From Thermotogaceae bacterium (GTDB taxonomy: Bacteria > Thermotogota > Thermotogae > Thermotogales > Thermotogaceae): a stretch of 44,489 bases of DNA. The stretch covers positions 1 through 44,489 of the forward strand of contig JALWSA010000050.1 of the NCBI GenBank assembly GCA_026993805.1. Reading direction: 5' to 3'. This document shows positions 1-7,462 of this stretch, piece by piece; positions within the stretch are counted from its first letter, which is position 1, and every line of letters starts with the position of its first letter. Position numbers and translations under genes: made by a program. The notes under the pieces were generated by a model, which was not told where the DNA came from, did no database searches, and saw only the letters and a list, made by a program, of their open reading frames with translations.

Positions 1-492
1 CTCCACGACATTGGAAAAATCCGGACACCTCTGTCAATTCTTCATAAAAGCGGGCCTTTGAATGAGTGGGAAAGGGCTGTGATGAAAATGCATGTCGTTG
101 AGACCTACAAAATGTTGGAAGGACTCGATGAGCTCTATGAGATAGTCCAGACCGCCATACTCCATCATGAAAGACTCGACGGGAGCGGGTATCCATCGGG
201 GCTCAAGGCAAGGGATCTTCCGATGAAGGCCAGAATACTACAAATTGCAGATGTTTTCGTTGCTCTAACGGAGGATCGACCTTATAGAAAGGGACTCGAT
301 TACGGAGACGCGATTAAAATAATAGAAAAAGATGTTTTAGCTGGAAAATTGGACGGAAATGTCTATTCCGTTTTGAACGAGATGTTGAAAAACGGTTATA
401 GAATTCCACATAGGAAAGGGGTTTTGGATGGAATGTTCGATGTGACCACGCCAGAACAACTGTTCAAAGTCGTGGGGGAGTGTCAGAATTGA
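1..492 (+). CDS. HD-GYP domain phosphodiesterase, C-terminal part (5' end outside window)
   Basis: The open frame is already running at base 1, so only the last 163 residues are visible. They form most of an HD-GYP domain: the metal-binding HDIGK motif at the left edge, then KMH, LHHE and the diagnostic RLDGSGYP, followed by DVFVALTEDRPYR. HD-GYP proteins are metal-dependent phosphodiesterases that usually hydrolyse cyclic di-GMP or a related dinucleotide. The missing N-terminus probably carries a sensor, receiver or membrane module, so the input signal cannot be judged here. All the motif residues I can place are intact, so an active enzyme is likely. Its TGA stop overlaps the ATG of the next gene (TGATG at 490-494), which suggests translational coupling with the hydrolase downstream. 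Confidence 0.9.
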   Translation, partial: LHDIGKIRTPLSILHKSGPLNEWERAVMKMHVVETYKMLEGLDELYEIVQTAILHHERLDGSGYPSGLKARDLPMKARILQIADVFVALTEDRPYRKGLDYGDAIKIIEKDVLAGKLDGNVYSVLNEMLKNGYRIPHRKGVLDGMFDVTTPEQLFKVVGECQN

Positions 493-1268
493 TGGGACCC
501 TTCGAGGTTATAAAGGGTGCAGAGCAGATCGTGCTGCCTGGGAGTAAACGATGTTTCCTCTTGTTTCATGGCTTCACCGGCTATCCGGGGGAGATGAGGT
601 ATCTTGCAAGGGGAGTAAATGAAAAACTTGGAATGAGCGTTTTTGTGCCAAGACTTCCGGGGCATGGAACCGGCAAAGATGATTTTTACAGATCGGGAAT
701 GAGGGATTGGCTTAGAAAAGCACTCGACAGTTATGTTGATATGAAAGCGAGCTGCGATGAAGTGGTGGTCGGCGGTTTGTCAATGGGAGGAATTTTGGCG
801 ACGATAGTTTCGGCCGTTTTCGGTGTCTCAAAAACTCTCCTTTACGCTCCGGCTCACACAACGACTCACCAGAAGTACAAACCTCTCGCGTATCTATTGA
901 GTCTTTTCGTGAAGAGAAAGTTAAAGAAAACATCTGTCTCTAAAGAAGATTTTGAGGATGAAACGAGAAAGAGAATCTGGGAGGAATACTGGAGATACGA
1001 TCACTTCAAGCAAGCAAGGGAATTCTTCCGTCTTCAGAGTCTCGGAAGGAAACTTCTTCCAAAGCTTGGGGGAAGTGTGCTCATTGTGGTTTCCAAAGCT
1101 GACAAGACCGTACCGTGGACTGTGGCTGATTACATAGAGGCAAAATCCAGTGCAAAAGTGGATAAAGTTATTCTTGAAAGAAGTTCTCATGTTGTGGTGA
1201 ATGGTGAGGAGAAGGATAAGGTGTTAGAGGTGACCGTTGAATGGCTTCAAAGCTTTCGGAGTTTTTGA
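492..1268 (+). CDS. Alpha/beta hydrolase (carboxylesterase / monoacylglycerol lipase type)
   Basis: Serine hydrolase of the alpha/beta fold, about 258 residues, most like small thermophile carboxylesterases of the Est30 type. The nucleophile elbow is GLSMGG (Ser97 from the ATG), the oxyanion loop HGFTG is near residue 26, and the likely acid and base are Asp204 (SKADKTVP) and His233 (SSHVV). No signal peptide is present, so it should be cytoplasmic. The start is a choice: GTG at 480 has no room for a ribosome site, while ATG at 492 overlaps the upstream stop and lies about 12 bases after GGGGAG, so 492 is preferred. The natural ester substrate cannot be told from sequence. The gene lies in a row with an HD-GYP protein and a NurA-like protein, without an obvious common function. 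Confidence 0.88.
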   Translation: MGPFEVIKGAEQIVLPGSKRCFLLFHGFTGYPGEMRYLARGVNEKLGMSVFVPRLPGHGTGKDDFYRSGMRDWLRKALDSYVDMKASCDEVVVGGLSMGGILATIVSAVFGVSKTLLYAPAHTTTHQKYKPLAYLLSLFVKRKLKKTSVSKEDFEDETRKRIWEEYWRYDHFKQAREFFRLQSLGRKLLPKLGGSVLIVVSKADKTVPWTVADYIEAKSSAKVDKVILERSSHVVVNGEEKDKVLEVTVEWLQSFRSF

Positions 1269-2164
1269 GAACGGCGAGTTTTGATGTTCGCGAGGTTGAA
1301 AGACAGGAATATGTGGATATTGTGGATTATACCGAAGGCAGGGTGAAAGTCTTAGATGAGGATGTAATCCAAGAAGAGTCGTTTGAAGGGGCGATTTATT
1401 TCATCGATGGAAAGGTGAGACATCTTCTTTATTCGAGAAATTTTGACAGGAGCTATCTCATTTCTCAGGTGGTTGTGGGCGCGCTCCGATGGTCGAGTGA
1501 TGAGGGATGCAAGCCAGAAGATGTGAAAACCTTTCTGGTGATCACAGGTGATCCGCGTACGGTAAAAGCCGCTGAAAACTTTTTCGATGATACGCTTGGA
1601 ATCGATGTCAGAATGCTTCCTTCCAGCGTTCCCGAACTGACTCAAACGGTACTCGCGCTCATGGCGCTTGAAGAATACTCGCTATCCCTTGCTCTTGCGA
1701 AAAGAATGGATGGACTCGTTATAAAAGACGGCAGTCTGAAACCGATTTTCGAGGCAAAAGTTAAAGGGGCATTCTTTCCCGGTTCGGGTCCCTTGGGGCT
1801 TGTCAAGAACATATGGGATTCACCGCAGCAGGAAATAGCGTCTAACCTTGTCAGGGACCTGAGTGTTGGCGAGAGGTCCAGAGCTTTTTTGATCGAATAC
1901 GGTGAGATAGTTTATGTAAGTTCGTATTTGAGGATCGCAGAGAGGGCTTTCCTTAGAATGGATGTCGCAGGAAGAAAAGACGAGATTGAGTTCGAGGATG
2001 TTTTCGCTCTTTTTAACAGAGCGGCTTCCATAATTCCCGAGATGACATTAGAGTATTACCACAGAAGATATCCCGAGAATATCCTTCCGATCAGATCTCT
2101 GGAGGAGTATCTTTCGGCTTATTTTTTGAGCCCACAGGAGATCATGGCTGCTGTTTATTATTGA
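1241..2164 (+). CDS. NurA-like putative nuclease
   Basis: A 307-residue protein that looks like a member of the NurA family, metal-dependent 5'-3' nucleases with an RNase H-like fold that in archaea work with Rad50-Mre11 and HerA in end resection. The recognisable points are an early Asp in IYFIDGKVRH, the mid-protein pair MDGLVIKDGSL that matches the family's DG-type metal site, and a later RAFLIEYG strand. Similarity is weak and the assignment rests on motif layout and length, so it is tentative. The ATG at 1241 lies inside the end of the hydrolase gene (28-base overlap) but has a fitting AGAGGTGA nine bases upstream. A strong bidirectional terminator follows directly. No HerA or Mre11 gene is nearby; a Rad50-like ATPase lies about 40 kb away at the other end of the window. 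Confidence 0.5.
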   Translation: MASKLSEFLRTASFDVREVERQEYVDIVDYTEGRVKVLDEDVIQEESFEGAIYFIDGKVRHLLYSRNFDRSYLISQVVVGALRWSSDEGCKPEDVKTFLVITGDPRTVKAAENFFDDTLGIDVRMLPSSVPELTQTVLALMALEEYSLSLALAKRMDGLVIKDGSLKPIFEAKVKGAFFPGSGPLGLVKNIWDSPQQEIASNLVRDLSVGERSRAFLIEYGEIVYVSSYLRIAERAFLRMDVAGRKDEIEFEDVFALFNRAASIIPEMTLEYYHRRYPENILPIRSLEEYLSAYFLSPQEIMAAVYY

Positions 2165-2171
2165 CAACAAA

Positions 2172-2200
2172 AAAGCGGCCCGAAGGCCGCTTTATTTTTA
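2172..2200. terminator. Bidirectional intrinsic terminator
   Basis: Perfect nine-base stem AAAGCGGCC (2172-2180) / GGCCGCTTT (2185-2193) with a CGAA loop, then TTTATTTTT on the plus strand. The other strand ends in a T-rich run too, so it can stop both the NurA-like gene coming from the left and rplA coming from the right. Confidence 0.92.
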
Positions 2201-2202
2201 CC

Positions 2203-2907
2203 TCACTTCTTTTTCAAGAGTTCGGATAAATCGAGTTTTATGCCTGGTCCCATCGTGGACGCCAGAACGGCTTTTCTTATGAGCTGTCCCTTAACTCCCT
2301 GGGGTTTCATGCTCATAACCTGATCGAAGGCGGCAAGGATGTTCTCTTTGAGTTTTTCGTTATCAAATGAGACCTTTCCGACGGGTATGTGGAGATTACC
2401 GGTTTTGTCAGTTCTTATCTCAATTCTTCCCTTTTTGAACTCCTTAACGGCTTCCCCGATCTCGTTCGTCACCGTTCCGCTCTTTGGAGATGGCATCAAA
2501 CCTCTTGGACCGAGGATTCTTCCCAGTCTTCCAATAACCCTCATCATATCCGGAGTGGCTATGGCAACGTCGAAATCGAGAAATCCTTCTTTTTCTATCT
2601 TCTCAACGAGATCTTCGGCTCCGACATAATCTGCTCCGGCTTCCTGTGCTTCCTTTGCCTTATCTCCTTTAGCGAAAACCAGCACCCTTACTGGCTTTCC
2701 AGTTCCATGCGGAAGGGATATCGTTCCCCTTATGTGCTGTTCTGGCTTTCTGTAGTCTATATTTGTGGCAAGATGAAGTTCGACGGTCTCATCGAATTTC
2801 GCAGTTGCAGTCTTTTTGACGAGCTCTATCGCTTCATCCAGATCGTAGTATTTCATTCTATCGACGAGCTTTTTAACTTCAAGATATCTTTTGGAGTGCT
2901 TCGGCAT
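2203..2907 (-). CDS. rplA: 50S ribosomal protein L1
   Basis: Full-length L1 (234 residues) with the family's conserved features, including [10 protein letters not shown]-like sequence near residue 37 (here [12 protein letters not shown]), the [11 protein letters not shown] stretch around residue 135, and the closing region [10 protein letters not shown]1 forms the stalk next to the ribosomal E site and in many bacteria represses translation of its own operon. ATG at 2907 is preceded by GGAGGAGG. It is the last gene of the secE-nusG-rplK-rplA transcript and ends at a strong terminator. In most bacteria, including Thermotoga maritima, rplJ-rplL-rpoB-rpoC follow directly; here they do not. Confidence 0.98.
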   Translation of the reverse strand: MPKHSKRYLEVKKLVDRMKYYDLDEAIELVKKTATAKFDETVELHLATNIDYRKPEQHIRGTISLPHGTGKPVRVLVFAKGDKAKEAQEAGADYVGAEDLVEKIEKEGFLDFDVAIATPDMMRVIGRLGRILGPRGLMPSPKSGTVTNEIGEAVKEFKKGRIEIRTDKTGNLHIPVGKVSFDNEKLKENILAAFDQVMSMKPQGVKGQLIRKAVLASTMGPGIKLDLSELLKKK

Positions 2908-2932
2908 GGCGCCTCCTCCTTTCCTCAGAGTT

Positions 2933-3358
2933 TCAGTCCACCACTTCGATTCCCATGCTTCTTGCCGTTCCCTCTATGATCCTCATCGCAGCTTCGAGTG
3001 AATTGGCGTTGAGGTCCGGCATCTTAAGTTTTGCGATTTCCTCAACCTGTTTTCTCGTAACCTTTCCCACGATCTTCCTTCCGGGCTCAGACGCACCCTT
3101 CTCGATGCCGGCAGCCCTCTTCAGAAGGAACGAAGCCGGTGGGGTCTTCACTATGAATGTGAAGGACCTGTCCTCGTATACCGTGATGACCACGGGCAGG
3201 ATCATTCCGGCTTTGTCCGCTGTCTGAGCGTTGAAGCGCTTACAGAATTCCATTATGTTGACACCCTTGGGTCCGAGTGCCGTACCTACCGGAGGTGCCG
3301 GTGTGGCTTTTCCAGCGGGTAGCTGAAGTCTGATCTCCGCGACAACCTTCTTAGCCAT
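2933..3358 (-). CDS. rplK: 50S ribosomal protein L11
   Basis: Complete L11, 141 residues, the usual length. The N-terminus carries the proline-rich helix [19 protein letters not shown] typical of the thiostrepton-binding domain, and the C-terminal rRNA-binding part has the ARSMGIEV ending. L11 sits in the GTPase-associated centre on 23S rRNA and is contacted by elongation factors and RelA. ATG at 3358 follows a clear GGGAGGAGGG. It is co-transcribed with rplA 25 bases downstream and with nusG 48 bases upstream. Confidence 0.98.
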   Translation of the reverse strand: MAKKVVAEIRLQLPAGKATPAPPVGTALGPKGVNIMEFCKRFNAQTADKAGMILPVVITVYEDRSFTFIVKTPPASFLLKRAAGIEKGASEPGRKIVGKVTRKQVEEIAKLKMPDLNANSLEAAMRIIEGTARSMGIEVVD

Positions 3359-3406
3359 AAAGCCTTCCCTCCTCCCTTGTGGTATGGGCGAAACCGCCCT
3401 TCCACA

Positions 3407-4468
3407 TCACTCTATCTTCTCCACCTCGGATATGTGGAGCTCCACAGGAGTTTCTCTTCCCAGGAGCGTCACGGTAACTTTCAGCATCTGCCTGGCTGGA
3501 TCTATCTCCTTCACAACTCCTATGAAATCCTCGAACGGTCCGCTTATTATCTTCACGGTATCGCCTATGTTGAAGTCGAGTTCGATCTTCTCGGCTTTCT
3601 TCTTCTCGTACTCTTCTATTCCAGCGAGTCTCAGAATCGCCCTGACATCTCTATCCTTTAACGGTACAGGCCTTCTCCCTTCCGAAAGAAATCCATAGAC
3701 TCCTGGCACTGTCCTAACGAAAGAATAGGTCTCATCGTTCATTATCATTTCGACAAAGACATATCCGGGAAAGAGTTTCTTTCTTTTTGTCTTGGCAATG
3801 AGTATCTCCTTTCTCGTTCCGAGATCCCGAACTTCAACCCTTCCACTCGACATTGCGTAATATTTCTTACCTTCGGCCAGAATGTCCCCAGCTTTCACTT
3901 TCATTCCCTTTTTAACCATACTTGGGTCGAATACTTCTCTGTGAATATAATAGTGTTCTTCCTCTCCGTCTTCCGACTTGACCACAACCCTTTTCATCTT
4001 CTCCATGTTCACAACTCTTCCGTTGAGTTCAGATACGTATTCTCCATTCTGAGTGAAAGGCATTCCTTGCCTTATAAGACTGCCGATCTTGATTCCAGTC
4101 TCTATCTTGGCGCTTTCGGGGACGTTGTATATCTTCTGAAATTTCCTATCCGCGGTCTCGACGATGATCCTCCTGTAGTTCTTTATCTCCGTTATCTCGC
4201 CGCTCTTTCTCACCCTTACGGGTGGCTCTTCAGCGAGAAGATCACCTTTTTGCACTTCCTGACCGCTTTTAACATGGAGCTTTGCATCAGGTGAAAGAAT
4301 GTGTTTTTCCATGGACTTTTTCGTTGCGTCCAGTATCACTTCTTCCGGAACCACAACCCTTCCCACGATGTTGTGGGATTTCAGGAGATTTACTTTTTTC
4401 TCGATGTTTTCCTTGACCTTGTCCTCCAGACCCGTTAGGGTCTGAACGACGTACCATTTCTTTCTCAT
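3407..4468 (-). CDS. nusG: Transcription antitermination factor NusG with large inserted domain
   Basis: NusG binds RNA polymerase through its NGN domain and links it to Rho or the ribosome through its KOW domain. This protein has 353 residues instead of the usual 180 or so. The NGN fold starts at KKWYVVQTLTGLEDKV (residues 3-18), breaks off near residue 45, and resumes at KRKKLFPGYVFVEM (about 228-241). The roughly 180 residues between are a separate beta-rich, Lys/Glu-rich insertion with RIIVETADRK-like and GDILAEGKKYY-like segments that suggest an internal duplication. The KOW domain (FNIGDTVKIISGPFEDF) closes the protein from about residue 298. An insertion of this kind is known from Thermotoga NusG, so this is a lineage marker and not an assembly error. 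ATG at 4468 lies four bases after the secE stop. Confidence 0.97.
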   Translation of the reverse strand: MRKKWYVVQTLTGLEDKVKENIEKKVNLLKSHNIVGRVVVPEEVILDATKKSMEKHILSPDAKLHVKSGQEVQKGDLLAEEPPVRVRKSGEITEIKNYRRIIVETADRKFQKIYNVPESAKIETGIKIGSLIRQGMPFTQNGEYVSELNGRVVNMEKMKRVVVKSEDGEEEHYYIHREVFDPSMVKKGMKVKAGDILAEGKKYYAMSSGRVEVRDLGTRKEILIAKTKRKKLFPGYVFVEMIMNDETYSFVRTVPGVYGFLSEGRRPVPLKDRDVRAILRLAGIEEYEKKKAEKIELDFNIGDTVKIISGPFEDFIGVVKEIDPARQMLKVTVTLLGRETPVELHISEVEKIE

Positions 4469-4472
4469 GTTA

Positions 4473-4679
4473 TCACTCTCCGTATGTTATACCCAGAGCT
4501 CCAAAGAGGAGTTTCATCGCCGCTGTGAAGCCAAGGTCCAGAATGGCAAAGTAAATGCCGGTTACGGCAAGAATAATTATAACTACTCCAGTAGCCCCCC
4601 ACAGTTCCTCCTTGGAAGGCCAGTGAATCTTCTTTATCTCAGTTCTTATTTCCCTGAAGAATTTCCTGATCTTTTCCAT
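4473..4679 (-). CDS. secE: Preprotein translocase subunit SecE
   Basis: Small single-span SecE of 68 residues, which clamps the SecYEG channel. The amphipathic KIRKFFREIRTEIKKIHWPS helix with the family's typical W-P-(S/T) motif comes first, followed by one membrane segment (GVVIIILAVTGIYFAILDLG). A longer reading from GTG at 4697 is possible, but that codon lies upstream of the AAAGGAGGG ribosome site that fits ATG at 4679 with six bases between, so 4679 is chosen. It is first in the transcript with nusG, rplK and rplA. No rpmG (L33) or tRNA-Trp precedes it, unlike the common bacterial order. Confidence 0.95.
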   Translation of the reverse strand: MEKIRKFFREIRTEIKKIHWPSKEELWGATGVVIIILAVTGIYFAILDLGFTAAMKLLFGALGITYGE

Positions 4680-4697
4680 GTCTTTCCCTCCTTTCAC

Positions 4698-4723
4698 ACA
4701 AAAACAAAAGGGGGTCTTCCCCC
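4698..4723 (-). terminator. GC hairpin with T-run in the secE leader / ispE 3' region
   Basis: On the minus strand GGGGG (4723-4719), loop AAGA, CCCCC (4714-4710), then TTTTGTTTTTG. By position it can terminate the upstream ispE operon, but it also lies just downstream of the secE promoter, so nascent secE mRNA would begin with it. It could be an attenuator or a stabilising 5' stem. The stem is only five GC pairs, so leaky function is likely. Confidence 0.6.
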
Positions 4724-4733
4724 GCTCGTGCGT

Positions 4734-4761
4734 ATTATAGCAAAAAATGATGTTGGATCAA
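4734..4761 (-). promoter_or_regulatory. Promoter of the secE-nusG-rplK-rplA operon
   Basis: Minus strand TTGATC (4761-4756), 16-base spacer, consensus TATAAT (4739-4734). It starts transcription about 50 bases before the secE start codon. Confidence 0.8.
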
Positions 4762-4789
4762 GGTGTGTAGATTATTATTGATTTCGATA

Positions 4790-5632
4790 TCAAAGGAGAT
4801 GTGGGGTGCCTTTAGATTCCCTTCCAAACGAAAATGTTCCCCGGCCCGGTGGATGGACTGTGAAGATTGTGCTTCCCGAACCCGTCATGAGAGATACGAT
4901 GGCATCGGGGGCTTTCTTTGCGACCTTGAGAGTTGAATTGAGTTCCCAGTAGTGCTGCAGCATTATCTCGTGGAATATGTTGTAGGAGCACTTCTTGATC
5001 TTTTCTAAGTCCTGATCCTTGTAAGCCTGATAGAGCTCCCATGGGGTGCATGGGGCTTTCCCAAAATCTTTTTCCCTTAACACCTTGTAGGCAAAAGATG
5101 TATCGATTCTGACCTCGGGAGTGAAAAGAGTTATTCCGTAAGGCGGGAGTGGATCGAGCGATTCTATTATCTCCCCCTTTCCCGAAACGACAGCAGTACC
5201 GCCCTTTATGAAAAAGGGAACATCGCTTCCGACGAAGGAGGCTATTTCCATCAAGTCAATTTCGTCCATTCCGACTTTTTCGGCGAGAAATTTCAAAAGA
5301 GCTGCAGCGTTGGAGCTTCCTCCCCCAAGACCTCCGCCCATGGGAATTCGCTTTATAAGCTTCACCTTGATGCCCCAATCTATTCCCGCCTTCTCCTTGA
5401 AAATCTCATACGCAATCTTCAATGTGTTGTTTTCCGGCAGGGGTTTTGTGCTTTCAATCAATATTCCCGGTTCTTTCGTGATTGAGACGAAAAAAGTATC
5501 GTGAAAAGATATCTCCTGAAATAGCGAGATTATGTTGTGATATCCGTCTGGCCTTTTTTCGACGACATCGAGCATCAGGTTTACTTTTGCATGAGAATTG
5601 ATCTCAACCCACTGAGGGCTATTTTTGACCAC
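4790..5632 (-). CDS. ispE: 4-diphosphocytidyl-2-C-methyl-D-erythritol kinase
   Basis: GHMP kinase of the non-mevalonate isoprenoid pathway; phosphorylates the 2-hydroxyl of CDP-methylerythritol with ATP. Diagnostic sequence: N-terminal SHAKVNLMLDVVEKRPDGYH, the ATP-binding loop PMGGGLGGGSSNAA, and the C-terminal GHMP motif LMTGSGSTIFT. The start is most likely GTG at 5632, which has GGAGGG nine bases upstream; there is no later start codon in frame before the conserved SHAKVNL. This makes the gene overlap the 3' end of the NUDIX gene by 52 bases, which is unusually long. The last 25 residues after the GSGS motif are short and not obviously conserved. It is last in the fliQ operon. Confidence 0.95.
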   Translation of the reverse strand: MVKNSPQWVEINSHAKVNLMLDVVEKRPDGYHNIISLFQEISFHDTFFVSITKEPGILIESTKPLPENNTLKIAYEIFKEKAGIDWGIKVKLIKRIPMGGGLGGGSSNAAALLKFLAEKVGMDEIDLMEIASFVGSDVPFFIKGGTAVVSGKGEIIESLDPLPPYGITLFTPEVRIDTSFAYKVLREKDFGKAPCTPWELYQAYKDQDLEKIKKCSYNIFHEIMLQHYWELNSTLKVAKKAPDAIVSLMTGSGSTIFTVHPPGRGTFSFGRESKGTPHLL

Positions 5633-6171
5633 CCTTCCATTCCCTCCTCGTAATCTTCGAGCTCTTCCAAAGGAACGAGTTTCCATTCGAAAAGATCTTT
5701 TTCTCTCATTTCCCTGAAATTAACGTATGCCAGGTACATGTATCCAAGGTGGACCCTGCTAACCTCGCTTGAGAGGTCGTTTATAAGCCCGACGAATTTC
5801 ATCTCTTTAACATCGGCATCTACCTCTTCGTGAATTTCCCTGTTCATCCCGTTCCAAAAGGCCTCAAAGGGGGTTCTTCCGTCGCCTTCCTCTATATGAC
5901 CGCCCACTCCTATTGAATAAAGGTTGTGAAGACGCTTTTCCGTCTGATTTTCCGTTCTTTTCATCAAGAGCACTTTTCCTGAATCGATCATCACAACGTA
6001 GGGTATTATCTGTCTCCAGTTTTCGTTTACCTCTGCAAGGTCTCTATCTACGAAAAAACCGCTTTCGAGCAAAGAAAAAGCGTCTTTTTCAGAGACTGCT
6101 ATCATTCCTTCCTGGCATTTCAAAAAGTTTCTAACGAACTCGGACTGAACTACGAGTACTTTGGTGCTCAA
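5581..6171 (-). CDS. NUDIX-family phosphohydrolase
   Basis: 196 residues with a C-terminal NUDIX domain. The NUDIX box runs from GGHIEEGDG to NREIHEEVDADV, with the E-x7-REIHEE core intact; the spacing from the Gly to the first Glu is shifted by one and the last small residue is changed, so it is a divergent box. NUDIX enzymes hydrolyse nucleoside diphosphates linked to another group X; the substrate here is unknown. The first 55 residues are extra, without recognisable features. The start is TTG at 6171: its codon overlaps the stop of the upstream gene (TTGA) and GGAGGTG lies eight bases before it. Similar to predicted phosphoesterases of the COG4112 type, from memory. Confidence 0.8.
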   Translation of the reverse strand: MSTKVLVVQSEFVRNFLKCQEGMIAVSEKDAFSLLESGFFVDRDLAEVNENWRQIIPYVVMIDSGKVLLMKRTENQTEKRLHNLYSIGVGGHIEEGDGRTPFEAFWNGMNREIHEEVDADVKEMKFVGLINDLSSEVSRVHLGYMYLAYVNFREMREKDLFEWKLVPLEELEDYEEGMEGWSKIALSGLRSILMQK

Positions 6172-6620
6172 TGTATATTCACCTCCACGATCTTTCCCGG
6201 AAATCTTCCTTTTCGGTAATCTTTAAAAATCTCAGATTTTTTCTCATCTACCCATACGACGTCTCTCATTATCTTATGAATCTTAATGGGATTCACGCTT
6301 CCCTTGTAATAAACCACGGCGAGTATTTTTCCAGTTTCTTCTTGGTTCTTTAGCCACATCAGACCATAATTCTGCGAATATCCTTTTTTCAGGTAATATT
6401 TTTCCTCCAAAAGCTTTATGTTTACCTTTTCTGGATGTCGAATCCCTTCTGAATAGAACATTTGCCCCAATGCGAAGGCCACATCGTTGATATCGGATGA
6501 AACTGCTCTCGCTTTGAAAGTTGCAGTCAGAGAGACAGAAATTGGCACTATCACAATGATCGCAGATGTTACAAGTGCGGCGAAGGCCAGAAATCCCATA
6601 TCCATCAATTTCACTTTCAC
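6168..6620 (-). CDS. Uncharacterised single-span membrane protein
   Basis: Not recognised. A 150-residue protein with a short N-terminal cytoplasmic stretch, one long membrane segment (about residues 6-30, GFLAFAALVTSAIIVIVPIS) and a soluble domain of about 110 residues. This is the layout of pilin- or pseudopilin-like or secretion-accessory proteins, but the prepilin peptidase motif is absent. The chosen start is GTG at 6620: it has GGAGGAGG seven bases upstream and overlaps the stop of the preceding gene (GTGA); the longer frame up to 6668 has no such site. Being in the fliQ operon suggests a cell-envelope role, but this is only context. Confidence 0.7.
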   Translation of the reverse strand: MKVKLMDMGFLAFAALVTSAIIVIVPISVSLTATFKARAVSSDINDVAFALGQMFYSEGIRHPEKVNIKLLEEKYYLKKGYSQNYGLMWLKNQEETGKILAVVYYKGSVNPIKIHKIMRDVVWVDEKKSEIFKDYRKGRFPGKIVEVNIH

Positions 6621-7429
6621 CGTGATACCTCCTCCATTTTGAATCTGAATATCCTTCTGCTGTTCCACACGATGAGTTCGTTTTGACTACAAAATGCTCC
6701 TTTGATCTCGGGAAGTTCAAGATACTTTTGCCCGCTTATCCATATAGAATCTTTGAACACAGAGACGATTTTGCCGCCGCATGAAAAGAGATCGACCAAA
6801 CTACCCTCTCCCAGAAATTTCCCGTTTTCCAAAAAGCATCTGTTTTCTTTACATATTGCAAGAATGACTCTTCCCTCTTCCACGATTAAAGATCTTGCAT
6901 TGCTGATAGGAAGATTTTCAAGAATTTCTCCTGCTTTGTCCAGAACTATGAACGATTTTTCAAACAAAACGAAGACGTTCGTATCAGTTGATAAGAGTCT
7001 CAGAGGTTTTCCAACGAGTGGCAGCGAGATCTTGAAAATTTCGTCTCCGTACTGATCGAATGCGGCGATGGAGGAAAAAGGTCCGGATTTCCAAGTGGCG
7101 AAGATGTACCCCTTTTTGTAATGTATTAAAGCGATATCCGCATTGTCTTTGTACATTTTCAATGAGCAAATTCCCGAAGGGGTGAAACTGGTGAAAAAGA
7201 GGTGAAAATGTTTGATGCAAAGACAGAACAGCCGGTCTGATGAACTCGTGCACGACAATACTTTACAGAATGTTGGAGAAATTGTCAGGTCTCTCTTAAA
7301 GAATTGGAGTACCAGTCGCTCTCCTTCTTGTTTTATGACGACTATGTCATCGTCTGTTGGGAGGACATCTACGATGACGGAAAAGCCCAAGATGGTAATA
7401 AAGAGCAAAAAAGGTATTAGAATGCGCAC
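6617..7429 (-). CDS. Uncharacterised exported or membrane-anchored protein
   Basis: Not recognised. About 270 residues with an N-terminal hydrophobic segment (RILIPFLLFITILGFSVIV) that is a signal peptide or anchor, then a beta-strand-rich domain with repeated patterns such as GYIFATWKSGPFSS, NVFVLFEKSFIVLDK and GGKIVSVFKDSIWIS, which hint at a propeller-like fold. It has several cysteines in the first half. GTG at 7429, with GAGGTGAG just upstream, is a better start than ATG at 7450, which has no ribosome site. It follows fliQ closely and overlaps the next gene by four bases, so the three are coupled. Any flagellar role is speculation. Confidence 0.65.
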   Translation of the reverse strand: MRILIPFLLFITILGFSVIVDVLPTDDDIVVIKQEGERLVLQFFKRDLTISPTFCKVLSCTSSSDRLFCLCIKHFHLFFTSFTPSGICSLKMYKDNADIALIHYKKGYIFATWKSGPFSSIAAFDQYGDEIFKISLPLVGKPLRLLSTDTNVFVLFEKSFIVLDKAGEILENLPISNARSLIVEEGRVILAICKENRCFLENGKFLGEGSLVDLFSCGGKIVSVFKDSIWISGQKYLELPEIKGAFCSQNELIVWNSRRIFRFKMEEVSR

Positions 7430-7462
7430 GGCCTCACCTCGGATTTTCATCTGAAAGGGCTT

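Noticed and set aside
2389-2979. Plus-strand frame of 196 codons opposite rplA
   Set aside because: It is antisense to a ribosomal protein gene, crosses its start region and has no features of its own.
4790-4880. Possible frameshift at the end of ispE
   Set aside because: The C-terminus after the GSGS motif is short and looks unusual, but the other frames do not give a more convincing IspE ending, so no frameshift can be claimed.
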